The position numbers and the translations under genes are program-made. A stretch of 64,000 nt of DNA from the NCBI RefSeq assembly GCF_025148125.1, contig NZ_CP102267.1, forward strand, positions 1,238,001-1,302,000, read 5' to 3'. Origin of the DNA: Blautia wexlerae DSM 19850 (GTDB lineage: Bacteria > Bacillota > Clostridia > Lachnospirales > Lachnospiraceae). The notes beneath the pieces are model-generated. The model did not search any database. It was not told where the DNA came from and saw only the letters and a list, made by a program, of their open reading frames with translations. Shown here one piece after another: positions 17,257-26,003 of the stretch (positions within the stretch are counted from its first letter, which is position 1; every line of letters starts with the position of its first letter).

Positions 17257-18241
17257 TGCTTTTTCCAGGTGCCATCCTGTTTTAAATTTCTTTTATTTTG
17301 CCGTGGTGCTGGGGTTTACCATGTTTATCCAGCACCCGGTTTACCTGGCAGTCTCTTTTGTGGCTGCCACAGCTTACTCCATGTGGCTTAACGGAGTAAA
17401 GAAGGTTCTGAAAATCAATTTTCTTCTGACGCTACCGAGTCTCCTTATCGTGGCACTCTTAAACCCGATGTTTAACCATTACGGAGTCACACCGCTTCTT
17501 TATATAGAAAGCAGCGGAAACTGGGTTACGCTGGAGGCAATGGTATATGGAATCGTTCTGGGATGTGTACTTTTTATTATGATTTTGTGGTTCTCCTGCT
17601 ATAACCAGATCATGACAAGTGATAAATTTATCTATCTTTTTGGCAGGATTATCCCTGCGATGTCTCTGATGCTGTCTATGGCGCTTCGGTTTGTGCCTCA
17701 CTTTATGGCCCAGCTGAAGGTGATCCGCAATGGACAGAAATGCGTGGGGATGGATGTGAGCAATGGCAAATGGTTTAAGAAGATCCGTTATGCGTTAAAT
17801 ATGGTGTCCATTCTTGTCACATGGGCACTGGAAAATGCGATTGAGACGGCTGATTCCATGAAAAGCCGTGGCTATGGGTTAAGAGGACGTACGGCTTTTT
17901 CTATTTACCGTTTTAACAGAAGGGATAAACTACTGGGAACTATGCTTGTCGGGCTTTGTGTGATTTTCGGATATGGATGTTACCGGGGAGCTGCTTTTGC
18001 ACAGTACAATCCCAGAATCCTGCTTGCCGGTTTTACTGTTTTCGGAAGGGTTCCGAAGCAGTCGTGCAGTCCGCTGCTGGCTGCTGTCACATTTGTCAGC
18101 TTTGGTGTGTTCTGTTTTCTGCCGCTGATTCTGGATCTGTGTGAGGAATCTGCCATGAAGAAAAGCAGAAGCCACGTACAGGGAGAGATGGCAGTGACCT
18201 ACAGAAAGATTTATGAAGATATGGAAGGAGAAGCGAGATGA
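17249..18241 (+). CDS. ecfT: ECF transporter transmembrane component EcfT
   Basis: A 330-aa membrane protein with several hydrophobic helices. The ATG at 17249 overlaps the preceding stop; an earlier in-frame start at 17222 would lengthen the overlap and has no better ribosome site. The cytoplasmic coupling helices carry the EcfT signature: ALRFVPHFMAQLKVIRNGQ, and the SRGYGLRGRT motif that contacts the ATPases. It is followed at once (ATGA overlap) by the fused ATPase gene. It forms the scaffold linking the ATPase pair to the substrate-binding S component. Unlike group II ECF systems with a shared housekeeping module, this operon encodes its own, so it is a dedicated transporter. Confidence 0.9.
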   Translation: MTDAFSRCHPVLNFFYFAVVLGFTMFIQHPVYLAVSFVAATAYSMWLNGVKKVLKINFLLTLPSLLIVALLNPMFNHYGVTPLLYIESSGNWVTLEAMVYGIVLGCVLFIMILWFSCYNQIMTSDKFIYLFGRIIPAMSLMLSMALRFVPHFMAQLKVIRNGQKCVGMDVSNGKWFKKIRYALNMVSILVTWALENAIETADSMKSRGYGLRGRTAFSIYRFNRRDKLLGTMLVGLCVIFGYGCYRGAAFAQYNPRILLAGFTVFGRVPKQSCSPLLAAVTFVSFGVFCFLPLILDLCEESAMKKSRSHVQGEMAVTYRKIYEDMEGEAR

Positions 18242-19995
18242 AGATAATAGAAGTGAGAGATTTTTCCTTCCGTTATGCGAATGGCAGCAGGGAGTCACTG
18301 TCTCATGTGTCACTGGATGTGGAGGAGGGTACCTTTAATGTGCTGTGCGGTAAGAGTGGCTGTGGCAAGAGTACGCTGCTTCGCCAGCTGAAGTCGGATC
18401 TGGCTCCTTTTGGCAGCAGTTCCGGGAAAATCTGTTATTATGGGCGGGATTTGAAGGAAGTCGGCCACCGGCAGCAGAGCCAGGAAATTGGCTATGTACT
18501 GCAAAATCCCGAAAATCAGATCGTGACAGATAAGGTGTGGCATGAGCTTGCATTTGGTCTGGAAAGTCTGGGGTATGATACGCCTACGATTCGTCTGAGA
18601 GTGGCAGAGATGGCAAGCTATTTCGGGATTCATCAGTGGTTTTATAAGAATGTCTCGGAGCTGTCCGGAGGGCAGAAGCAGCTTTTAAACCTGGCGGCGA
18701 TCATGGCTATGCACCCGAAACTTCTGATTCTGGATGAGCCGACTTCTCAGCTTGATCCGATCGCGGCTTCTGATTTTCTGGAAACGGTGAGAAAGATTAA
18801 CCGGGATATCGGCACTACCATAATTCTGACGGAGCACCGGCTGCAGGATGTCATTCCGTGGGCGGACAGGGTATATGTGATGGATAAGGGCAGTCTGCTC
18901 ACGCAGGGGGCGCCACGGGAGATCGGTGAGTTCCTGAAGAGGGAACATCATGGAATGTTTCTGTCTATGCCGGTTCCCATGCAGATTTATGCAGAGGTAG
19001 AAAATAATCTGCCATGTCCGCTGACTGTAAAAGAGGGAAGGAACTGGATCACACAGGTGATGGCAGCAACTTCTGATACAGTTTCTGTTTGTGAAGAAAG
19101 TTATTTTTGTAAAAATAAACAAAAACTGCAAAAAAAGCTGAATACAGTCAGAGATAAACTGCTGTCTGGTTCCAAAAGCTCTATGCCACCGGCTATTGAG
19201 GTAAAGGATGTGTGGTTTCGTTATGAAAAAGACGGAAAGGATGTTGTGCAGGATCTGAACCTGGAAGTAAAGCAGGGAGAATTTTATGCGCTTGTCGGTG
19301 GAAACGGAACGGGGAAAAGTACGACTTTATCGCTGATCAGTCGTGTCCGTGCTCCCTACAGAGGCAAGATTCTCCTGAATGGGACTGATATCCGCAGGTA
19401 TACGGATACCCAGCTTTACAGAGGGTATCTGGGTGTGCTGCCACAGAATCCCCAGAGCATGTTTATCAAGAAGACAGTCCGGGAGGATCTGTATTCTATC
19501 ATCGGTGGGGCAAAGGAGAAGAAATCTTCCGAATACACTGCCAATATGAGGAAGGCAGAGGCAATCGAGGGAATCGTAAGTCTGACCAGACTGGAAGGAC
19601 TGCTTGACCGTCATCCGTATGATTTAAGCGGTGGAGAACAGCAGCGTCTTGCACTGGCTAAGGTTCTGCTGTTGCAGCCGAGGCTTCTTCTGATGGATGA
19701 ACCAACGAAGGGGCTGGATGCAGAATATAAACAGGAACTGGGAGACATTTTAAAGAAGCTCAAAGCTCACGGGATCACTATCTTTATGATCTCGCATGAT
19801 GTGGAGTTTGTCGCAGAATATGCAGACAGGGTCGGCCTGTTCTTTCAGGGAAATGTGGTGACGTGTAAGAGTGCAAGGGATTTCTTTGCGGGAAACAGCT
19901 TTTATACGACTGCTGCCAATCGCATGGCAAGGCATTATTTTCCTGATGCTGTTACCGGAAAGGAGGTGGCTGCGTGCTTGAAGGCAAGGCTTTAG
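18238..19995 (+). CDS. ecfA: Fused ECF ATPase (EcfA-EcfA', two ABC domains)
   Basis: A 585-aa protein with two complete ABC ATPase domains in one chain. Domain 1 has Walker A GKSGCGKST, signature LSGGQKQLLNL and Walker B LLILDEPTSQLDP, with H in LTEHRL. Domain 2 (from about residue 315) has GGNGTGKST, LSGGEQQRLALAKVLL and LLLMDEPTKGLDA, with H in MISHDVEF. The linker around residues 270-310 is poorly conserved. It powers the ECF transporter with EcfT and the next gene. The start overlaps ecfT by ATGA. Both active sites appear intact. Confidence 0.92.
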   Translation: MKIIEVRDFSFRYANGSRESLSHVSLDVEEGTFNVLCGKSGCGKSTLLRQLKSDLAPFGSSSGKICYYGRDLKEVGHRQQSQEIGYVLQNPENQIVTDKVWHELAFGLESLGYDTPTIRLRVAEMASYFGIHQWFYKNVSELSGGQKQLLNLAAIMAMHPKLLILDEPTSQLDPIAASDFLETVRKINRDIGTTIILTEHRLQDVIPWADRVYVMDKGSLLTQGAPREIGEFLKREHHGMFLSMPVPMQIYAEVENNLPCPLTVKEGRNWITQVMAATSDTVSVCEESYFCKNKQKLQKKLNTVRDKLLSGSKSSMPPAIEVKDVWFRYEKDGKDVVQDLNLEVKQGEFYALVGGNGTGKSTTLSLISRVRAPYRGKILLNGTDIRRYTDTQLYRGYLGVLPQNPQSMFIKKTVREDLYSIIGGAKEKKSSEYTANMRKAEAIEGIVSLTRLEGLLDRHPYDLSGGEQQRLALAKVLLLQPRLLLMDEPTKGLDAEYKQELGDILKKLKAHGITIFMISHDVEFVAEYADRVGLFFQGNVVTCKSARDFFAGNSFYTTAANRMARHYFPDAVTGKEVAACLKARL

Positions 19996-20864
19996 ACCAG
20001 TTTATGGACCGTTTCTTCGGGGATTCCTGTGCACAGAGCCTGCCCGGGGAAGAGGAATCCGGACAGGAATTAGAGGAATATGAACTGAAAGAGGATGGAA
20101 TCATTATCCAGCCGATCCATAAAGGAAAGATTGAGAAGCGTACCTGGATCGGTCTGATTATGTTTCTGGCTTTTGTTCCGCTGGTGCTTTTTATCCTGGT
20201 TCATAAGTTTCATGGTAAGCATGATGTAGTGATCAGTCTTTTAATACTTGCCTATGCCACGATCCCGTTCTTTATGGTATTTGAGGGCCGGCATCCACAG
20301 GCAAGAGAGATTATGGTCATTGCCGTAATGGCGGCTCTTGGGGTCGCAGGCAGGAGTGCTTTCTTTATGATCGGAAGCTTTAAGCCGATTGCGGCCATCG
20401 TGATCATTACCGGGGTTTCCTTAGGTGGTGAGGCGGGGTTTCTGTGTGCCTGTCTGATCATGATGATCTCAAATATGTTTTTCGGGCAGGGACCGTGGAC
20501 ACCCTGGCAGATGTTTTCCTATGGAATGATCGGATATCTGGCAGGAATCCTTTTTCAGAAAGGGATTCTCAAAGCCAGGAAGGTGGATCTGTGTATTTAC
20601 GGATTCTTAAGTGTGTTTCTGATCTTCGGCGGGATCATGAATCCGGCATCTATTCTGATGGCATACGGATACATCACAAAGAAGAGCCTGATCGCGTTTT
20701 ATATCTCAGGTGCACCGGTAGATCTGGTGCAGGCAACTTCTACGGTAATCTTCCTGTGGATCCTAAGCAGGCCTCTGCTGGAGAAACTGGAGAGAGTAAA
20801 AAGAAAATACGGGCTGCTGCAGCGGCCCGAAAATAAGGAGGAAAATGAATATGACAAAGAATAA
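19974..20864 (+). CDS. ECF transporter S component, predicted corrinoid-specific (CbrT-like)
   Basis: A 296-aa protein with a GTG start at 19974 preceded by AGGAGG at 19961, overlapping the ATPase gene. The first 50 residues are an acidic cytoplasmic extension, unusual for S components. About six membrane helices follow. Segments such as REIMVIAVMAALGVAGRSAF, SFKPIAAIVIITGVSLGGEA and MFFGQGPWTPWQMFSYGMIG match what I recall of predicted cobalamin S components (CbrT type). The B12 riboswitch and DUF4430 neighbours support corrinoid as the substrate, but this rests on context. Confidence 0.8.
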   Translation: MLEGKALDQFMDRFFGDSCAQSLPGEEESGQELEEYELKEDGIIIQPIHKGKIEKRTWIGLIMFLAFVPLVLFILVHKFHGKHDVVISLLILAYATIPFFMVFEGRHPQAREIMVIAVMAALGVAGRSAFFMIGSFKPIAAIVIITGVSLGGEAGFLCACLIMMISNMFFGQGPWTPWQMFSYGMIGYLAGILFQKGILKARKVDLCIYGFLSVFLIFGGIMNPASILMAYGYITKKSLIAFYISGAPVDLVQATSTVIFLWILSRPLLEKLERVKRKYGLLQRPENKEENEYDKE

Positions 20865-22986
20865 GCTATGGCAGGCCATTAAGGGGCTGACTCTTGCAGC
20901 CGGAATGGCAGTGGGGATTTTTGCGCTGGGACAGACCGATGTTCTGGCAGATACCCTGACGCTGACTGTGGAGAAGAACACGATCGGCCAGGGTATGATC
21001 CTGGATCCTGTACAGGTGGAATTTGCGAAAGGAGAAACCTGTGCAGATGTTCTGCTCCGCGGGTTAAGTGAGAACGGGATTACGCCGCTTTATGACACAA
21101 ATACAAGTTATGGTTTCTACTTAAGGGGAATTGCCAACTGTGACAGTGGAAGCCTGAATCCACCGGCATGTATCCAGAAGGTTCTCTCCGAGACTTCCAC
21201 CTGGACCGGTGATGCCTATAAGCTTACTGATAACAAATATGCACCGGATCTGACAGAATTTTCCTACTGCTCCGCATCCGGATGGACGTATACTCTGGAT
21301 AATGTATTTATGGGTGTCGGAATGGGTGCGAGTCATCCGTCAGACGGAAGTGTCCTGCGTGTTATGTTTGCCCTTTGCGGTGGTACGGACATTACAGGAT
21401 GTGACCCGTATAATAATAACAGGCAGATTTTTGAGGCGGCAGATAAGAGCGAGCTTATCCGCATGATGGGAAAGGCAAATGCAGAGCGTTCCAGATGGTC
21501 CCAGGTCAGCGGATTCTCCGGTGCATATGCCGAAGCGGACAGTGCGCTGACTACGCTGGATGCGTCTGCAAACAGAGTTTATGAAGCGGTTCAGCTGCTT
21601 AAAAGTATTGAGTCAAAGCTTCCGGTAGCACCGAAGCTGATCAGCTTAAATGCTTCTGATCTGACTCTTACAAAGGGAGACAGCTATACACTGACTTATA
21701 CGATTGTTCCGTCTGATGCGGTGGGAACTGTAAGCTGGACTTCTTCCAACAATTCTGTTGCAAGTGTAAACGGTGGTGTGGTAACAGCAGTGGGAGAAGG
21801 TTCTGCGGTGATTACTGCGAGAGTTTCCGGAAGTGTCTATGCGACCTGCAATATTTCCGTTTCTTCCAGACCGGTCAGTGTGACAGGGGTGAGTATTTCT
21901 CCGTCCAGCCTGAATCTCTCAACGAAAAGCGGTTCCAGGACACTGGATTACACGATCACGCCAAACGGCGCAAAACCGTCCTCTTTGTACTGGGAATCTT
22001 CCAACTCTTCTGTAGTAACCGTAGATGGCTCCGGCAAGGTAACTCCTGTGGGTGCCGGTTCTGCAGATATTACACTGACTACGGACAATGGAATGAAAGG
22101 CACCTGCCACGTGACTGTTACAGCACCGGCACAGAGCATTGCTTTGAGTGACAAAACGCTGACTCTGGCAATTGATCAGGGAACCTATACCCTGACCTGG
22201 ACATTCAGTCCGAAGGGAAGCGGCGGGGAACTGGTATGGACCTCTGATAATGCAGGCGTTGCCAAAGTAGACCAGAAGGGTGTTATCACACCTGTTTCTG
22301 TAGGAGAAACCGATATCCGTGTAAAAACAGATCAGAATGTAACCGCAGTGTGCCATGTAGTTGTAAAGGGTACTGCGAAAGACCTCTTTGCAGCAGGAAT
22401 GCCAGAGATCACAACCTGCAAGGCGGCAGGAAATACAGTTCTTCTTACTTGGAATAAATATGAAAATGCAGATTCTTATATTATTTTAAGACGTAAGATG
22501 GGTGAAAGCAAATTCGCAAAGATTGCTACGGTCAAAGACCTCTCCTATACAGATACAGCGTTTTCTCCGTCAACTCCTTATTATTACAGTGTACAGGCTG
22601 TTTCCACCAAATGGGGCGGTGCTATTAAAAGCAGTTATGACAAAAACTTCTCTGTAACAACCAATGGAATTGCACCGACACCAACTCCGGCACAGACAGT
22701 AAAACCGAAAACCCCGGCTGTCACAGTAACTGCCGGTAAGAAACAGGCTACACTGAAATGGAAAAAGGTAAGCGGTGCCAAAGGGTATGTAGTATACCGT
22801 GCCACATCCAAATCCGGTAAATATAAGGCAGTATCAACGATTAAAAAGGGAAGCACTGTTTCTTATATAAATAAGAAGCTTACGTCTAAGAAAACATACT
22901 ATTACAAGGTGCGGGCATATCGTACCGAAAACGGTAAAAGAATATACAGCAGCTATTCTAAAGCAAAGAGCGCTAAGATCAAATAA
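20851..22986 (+). CDS. Secreted DUF4430 protein with Big_2 repeats and fibronectin-like domains
   Basis: About 711 aa. The ATG at 20851 has a better distance to AGGAGG than the ATG at 20845. After a signal peptide (TLAAGMAVGIFALGQTDVLA) comes an N-terminal DUF4430-like domain (about residues 30-190; FAKGETCADVLLRGL, YGFYLRGIANCDSG, SASGWTYTLDNVFMG, VLRVMFALCGGTDITG). Three Big_2 Ig-like repeats follow (VSWTSSNNSVASVNGGVVTA and relatives), then two fibronectin III-like domains like those in the giant protein (YYYKVRAYR, YSSYSKAKSAKIK). There is no sortase motif; the repeats probably span or bind the wall. Likely a further corrinoid-binding surface subunit closing the operon. Confidence 0.78.
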   Translation: MTKNKLWQAIKGLTLAAGMAVGIFALGQTDVLADTLTLTVEKNTIGQGMILDPVQVEFAKGETCADVLLRGLSENGITPLYDTNTSYGFYLRGIANCDSGSLNPPACIQKVLSETSTWTGDAYKLTDNKYAPDLTEFSYCSASGWTYTLDNVFMGVGMGASHPSDGSVLRVMFALCGGTDITGCDPYNNNRQIFEAADKSELIRMMGKANAERSRWSQVSGFSGAYAEADSALTTLDASANRVYEAVQLLKSIESKLPVAPKLISLNASDLTLTKGDSYTLTYTIVPSDAVGTVSWTSSNNSVASVNGGVVTAVGEGSAVITARVSGSVYATCNISVSSRPVSVTGVSISPSSLNLSTKSGSRTLDYTITPNGAKPSSLYWESSNSSVVTVDGSGKVTPVGAGSADITLTTDNGMKGTCHVTVTAPAQSIALSDKTLTLAIDQGTYTLTWTFSPKGSGGELVWTSDNAGVAKVDQKGVITPVSVGETDIRVKTDQNVTAVCHVVVKGTAKDLFAAGMPEITTCKAAGNTVLLTWNKYENADSYIILRRKMGESKFAKIATVKDLSYTDTAFSPSTPYYYSVQAVSTKWGGAIKSSYDKNFSVTTNGIAPTPTPAQTVKPKTPAVTVTAGKKQATLKWKKVSGAKGYVVYRATSKSGKYKAVSTIKKGSTVSYINKKLTSKKTYYYKVRAYRTENGKRIYSSYSKAKSAKIK

Positions 22987-23141
22987 TATAAATTCACACA
23001 AGTCCAGTGTGTTAGAAAGCATATTGCTGTGAACAGAAACGATGTTAGAGCGTGTTTGAAAAATTAAAAATATAGGATTGTGCTATTTAAGAAAATATGT
23101 TATATAATACAATATATAGAGAGTTAATTCTCTATTCGCAT
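22987..23141 (+). promoter_or_regulatory. Intergenic region with promoter for the type III antitoxin RNA
   Basis: No clear terminator for the B12 operon is visible. A TTGTGC (23078) and TATATAAT (23101-23108) pair lies 17-19 nt apart and would start an RNA shortly before the 51-nt repeats. Confidence 0.5.
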
Positions 23142-23283
23142 GATGAGATGAGTGACGGTTCTGACTCATCGGTAAAATAAATATAACCGAGAGATGAGAT
23201 GAGTGACGGTTCTGACTCATCGGTAAAATAAAATATGACCGAGCGAAGAGTATAACGAGAGGGAGTTCATTTTCCCTCTCGTT
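23142..23283 (+). ncRNA. Type III antitoxin RNA: two 51-nt tandem repeats plus leaky terminator
   Basis: Two nearly identical 51-nt direct repeats start at 23142 and 23193. Each contains the hairpin GATGAGT-gacggttctg-ACTCATC and an A-rich tail (GGTAAAATAAA). A GAGAGGGA/TCCCTCTC hairpin (23254-23283) with a weak T tail follows. Repeats, then leaky terminator, then toxin gene is the defining layout of type III toxin-antitoxin loci such as CptIN, ToxIN and TenpIN. Two repeats of about 45-50 nt fits the Cpt/Tenp types best. The toxin gene follows 24 nt later. Confidence 0.75.
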
Positions 23284-23307
23284 TATATGTATATAAGGAG
23301 AAGAAAA

Positions 23308-23574
23308 TTGGAAATTGACTATGCTGTTTATAGCCTTTCAGATGAATTTTACGAGAAATATCCGAATCCGCCATATAAAGAACTTTTAAAGAAAAAGGAA
23401 AGAAGATATGCTTGTTTACTTATTCAAAGTCATTATGGATATTTTATATGCATTCCATATAGAACAGAGATTTCCCATAAATATGCATATCACTTTCGCA
23501 AATCGTCTCGTTCGCAAAAACATAGATCAGGACTTGATTATACTAAAATTGCTATTATAAAAGATATTTCGTAA
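23308..23574 (+). pseudogene. Type III toxin (CptN/TenpN-like), truncated by a MITE
   Basis: The start is TTG 23308 with AAGGAG 8 nt upstream; the ATG at 23287 lies before this ribosome site. The 88 residues read like the N-terminal half of CptN/TenpN endoribonucleases: VYSLSDEFYEKYPN, KKERRYACLLIQ, IPYRTEISHKYAY and GLDYTKIAIIKDIS. Family members are about 150-170 aa, so roughly the last 70 residues are missing. The stop codon TAA is supplied by the terminal inverted repeat of a 120-bp MITE starting at 23571, and no remainder of the toxin follows. I infer an inactivated toxin. Confidence 0.72.
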
Positions 23575-23690
23575 CTATTCAGCAGTCTACTATCCCGCGA
23601 GGTGTTTTGGCATGAACATGCCAAAATCCCGCAAGCAGGATTCTTTCTTGTGGATTTTGACTCGTAACTGTGAAGGTACTGAACAGTTAC
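23571..23690 (+). mobile_element. MITE-like element, copy 1 (120 bp)
   Basis: The terminal inverted repeats GTAACTATTCAG and CTGAACAGTTAC match at 11 of 12 positions. Inside is TTTTGGCATgaacATGCCAAAA within CCCGCGAGGTG...ATCCCG. The same core recurs at 36153-36295. It encodes no protein. Its left end forms the toxin stop codon and its right end lies 6 nt before the trmO ribosome site. Confidence 0.75.
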
Positions 23691-23707
23691 AAAAGGAGAA
23701 TAATACA

Positions 23708-24418
23708 ATGGTTCCAATCGCACATATAGAAAATGATTTTCCAACTAAATTCGGTATTCCCAGGCAGAGTGGCCGTGTAGGGGCGCTTAAAGCGAGAATC
23801 GTATTCGAACCGGAATATCGCAATGTGGATGCCTGCCGTGGTCTGGAGGAGTTTAGTCATATCTGGCTGATCTGGGAGTTTTCGGAGGCAAAGAGGACAA
23901 AGTGGTCACCGACTGTCCGCCCGCCCAGACTTGGGGGAAATGTGAGAAAAGGAGTTTTTGCCACAAGATCTCCCTTCCGTCCCAATTCCATAGGATTATC
24001 CTGTGTGAAGCTTGAGAAAGTAGCTCTGGATGAGCCGGACAGCCCTGTACTTTATGTAGAAGGTGCAGATCTGATGAATGGAACACCGATTTTCGATATT
24101 AAACCATATATTCCTTATGCGGATTGCCATCCGGAAGCAACAGGAAGTTTTACCGAATATTCCAAAGATCATCATCTGAATGTAGAATTTCCCCAGGAGC
24201 TTCTGGAAAGAATACCCGAGGAAAGCAGAGAGGCTCTGATCGCAGTGCTTGCAGATGATCCCCGTCCTGCTTATCAGAATGATCCGGAACGGTCTTACGG
24301 AATGCCTTTTGGAGAGAAGGATATTCATTTTCGGGTGGATGGAGATATCCTTCGTGTTTATAATGTGACAGAATTTGTAAAAAAACAGCAGGAATCTTCG
24401 GCAGATTGTGGAAAATAA
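23708..24418 (+). CDS. trmO: tRNA (t6A37) N6-methyltransferase TrmO
   Basis: A 236-aa protein from the ATG at 23708, preceded by AAAAGGAG. The longer frame from 23612 runs through the MITE and is not used. It has TrmO/YaeB (UPF0066) blocks: VPIAHIENDFPTKFGIPRQ, FEPEYRNVDACRGLEEFSHI, GVFATRSPFRPNSIGLS and DLMNGTPIFDIKPYIPYAD. TrmO methylates N6-threonylcarbamoyladenosine at position 37 of tRNA-Thr using S-adenosylmethionine. The upstream MITE lies close to its ribosome site and may affect its expression. Confidence 0.9.
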   Translation: MVPIAHIENDFPTKFGIPRQSGRVGALKARIVFEPEYRNVDACRGLEEFSHIWLIWEFSEAKRTKWSPTVRPPRLGGNVRKGVFATRSPFRPNSIGLSCVKLEKVALDEPDSPVLYVEGADLMNGTPIFDIKPYIPYADCHPEATGSFTEYSKDHHLNVEFPQELLERIPEESREALIAVLADDPRPAYQNDPERSYGMPFGEKDIHFRVDGDILRVYNVTEFVKKQQESSADCGK

Positions 24419-24563
24419 CCATTTTCGGATATTTCTGTAAGAAAGGCTTGCAAAATTGGCGTTTATTCAATACAATATTAAACAGACTTTATGTTGGTAG
24501 AGTGACAAAGACTGATAGGAGATCGGTCTGAAAATATTTAGTGACATATGAGGAGCAGGAAAA

Positions 24564-25883
24564 ATGAAGAAAATTGTTAAATTCGGAGGAAGTTCTCTGG
24601 CAAATGCAGAACAGTTTCAGAAAGTAGGGGAGATCATCAGAAGTGATGAGAGTAGACGTTATGTGGTTCCGTCCGCTCCCGGAAAGAGATTTGACGGAGA
24701 TACAAAGGTTACAGATTTACTTTATAAATGTTATAATACTGCAGTTGAGGGGGAGGATTTCATACCGATCCTGCAGGAAATCAAGGGAAGATATTATGAG
24801 ATTATCCGCGGACTGAACCTTGATCTTTCTCTGGAAGACGAATTTGTTCAGATCGAAGCTGATTTCAAGGCACAGGCAGGCACAGACTATGCAGCATCCA
24901 GAGGAGAATTTCTCAATGGTAAGGTGATGGCAGCATATCTGGGTTATGAATTTGTTGATGCAGCAGATGTGATCCGTTTTGATAAGAACGGAAATCTGGA
25001 TGCCGAGAAGACAGACAGACTTCTGTCCAAAAAGCTGGCAAAATGTGAACATGCCGTTATCCCTGGATTTTATGGCGCTGGTGAAGATGGAAAAGTTAAA
25101 ACTTTCTCCAGAGGAGGTTCTGATGTAACCGGTTCTCTTGTGGCAAAGGCTATTAAGGCAGACCTCTATGAAAACTGGACAGATGTTTCCGGTTTCCTGG
25201 TAACAGACCCACGTATTGTTAAAAATCCGGAAGTAATCGAGAGCATTACCTACAGAGAACTCAGAGAGCTTTCTTATATGGGTGCAACTGTTCTTCATGA
25301 AGATGCGATCTTCCCGGTTCGTAAAGAGGGAATTCCGATCAATATCAAAAACACAAACAGACCGGAAGACAAGGGTACTTTTATTGTTGAGAGCACATGC
25401 AAGAAACCGAAATTTACAATCACAGGTATTGCAGGTAAGAAGGGATTCTGTTCTATCAATATTGAGAAATCCATGATGAACAGTGAGGTTGGTTTCGGAC
25501 GTAAGGTACTTCAGGTATTCGAAGATCAGGGAATCAGCTTTGAGCATGTTCCATCAGGAATCGATACAATGACTGTATATGTACATCAGGATGAATTCGA
25601 AGAGAAAGAGCAGCAGGTAATCGCAGGAATCCATCGCGCAGTACAGCCGGATTTCGTAGAAATGGAATCTGACCTTGCACTGATCGCTGTTGTAGGACGT
25701 GGTATGAAATCCACCAGAGGTACAGCAGGAAGAATCTTCTCAGCACTTGCCCATGCAAATGTAAATGTGAAGATGATTGACCAGGGTTCCAGTGAGCTGA
25801 ATATCATTATCGGTGTGGAGAACAGAGATTTTGAGACTGCAGTAAAGGCTATTTATGATATCTTTGTAATTACTCAGATCTAA
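24564..25883 (+). CDS. lysC: Aspartate kinase
   Basis: A 439-aa protein from the ATG at 24564 with GAGGAG upstream. It begins with the kinase signature IVKFGGSSLANAEQFQKV and has SRGGSDVTGSLVA in the nucleotide-binding part. Two ACT domains occupy the C-terminal 150 residues (SEVGFGRKVLQVFEDQGISF; NVKMIDQGSSELNIIIGVE). It phosphorylates aspartate as the first step to lysine, threonine and methionine. It stands alone here. The 145-nt upstream region holds a small hairpin (AGACTGAT/ATCGGTCT near 24510) but no lysine riboswitch or T-box that I can recognise. A Rho-independent terminator follows. Confidence 0.93.
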   Translation: MKKIVKFGGSSLANAEQFQKVGEIIRSDESRRYVVPSAPGKRFDGDTKVTDLLYKCYNTAVEGEDFIPILQEIKGRYYEIIRGLNLDLSLEDEFVQIEADFKAQAGTDYAASRGEFLNGKVMAAYLGYEFVDAADVIRFDKNGNLDAEKTDRLLSKKLAKCEHAVIPGFYGAGEDGKVKTFSRGGSDVTGSLVAKAIKADLYENWTDVSGFLVTDPRIVKNPEVIESITYRELRELSYMGATVLHEDAIFPVRKEGIPINIKNTNRPEDKGTFIVESTCKKPKFTITGIAGKKGFCSINIEKSMMNSEVGFGRKVLQVFEDQGISFEHVPSGIDTMTVYVHQDEFEEKEQQVIAGIHRAVQPDFVEMESDLALIAVVGRGMKSTRGTAGRIFSALAHANVNVKMIDQGSSELNIIIGVENRDFETAVKAIYDIFVITQI

Positions 25884-25965
25884 TTGAGAATTGCAGGAGC
25901 TCCTTCACAGCGGAGCAATTTGTGGATATGATGTTTACCAATTATAGGATAAACAAAATAATGGA

Positions 25966-26003
25966 CCGTCAGAAATCAGCATAGAGATTTCTGGCGGCTT
26001 TTT
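25966..26003 (+). terminator. Terminator after lysC
   Basis: CCGTCAGAAATC-agcataga-GATTTCTGGCGG followed by CTTTTTATA. Confidence 0.85.

Noticed and set aside
23142..23243. The 51-nt repeats as a small CRISPR array
   Set aside because: The repeats are directly adjacent with no variable spacers and no cas genes. The following terminator and toxin-like gene fit type III antitoxin RNA.
24419..24563. Lysine riboswitch or T-box before lysC
   Set aside because: The region is only 145 nt and shows neither the lysine-aptamer boxes nor the T-box sequence; there is only a small hairpin.
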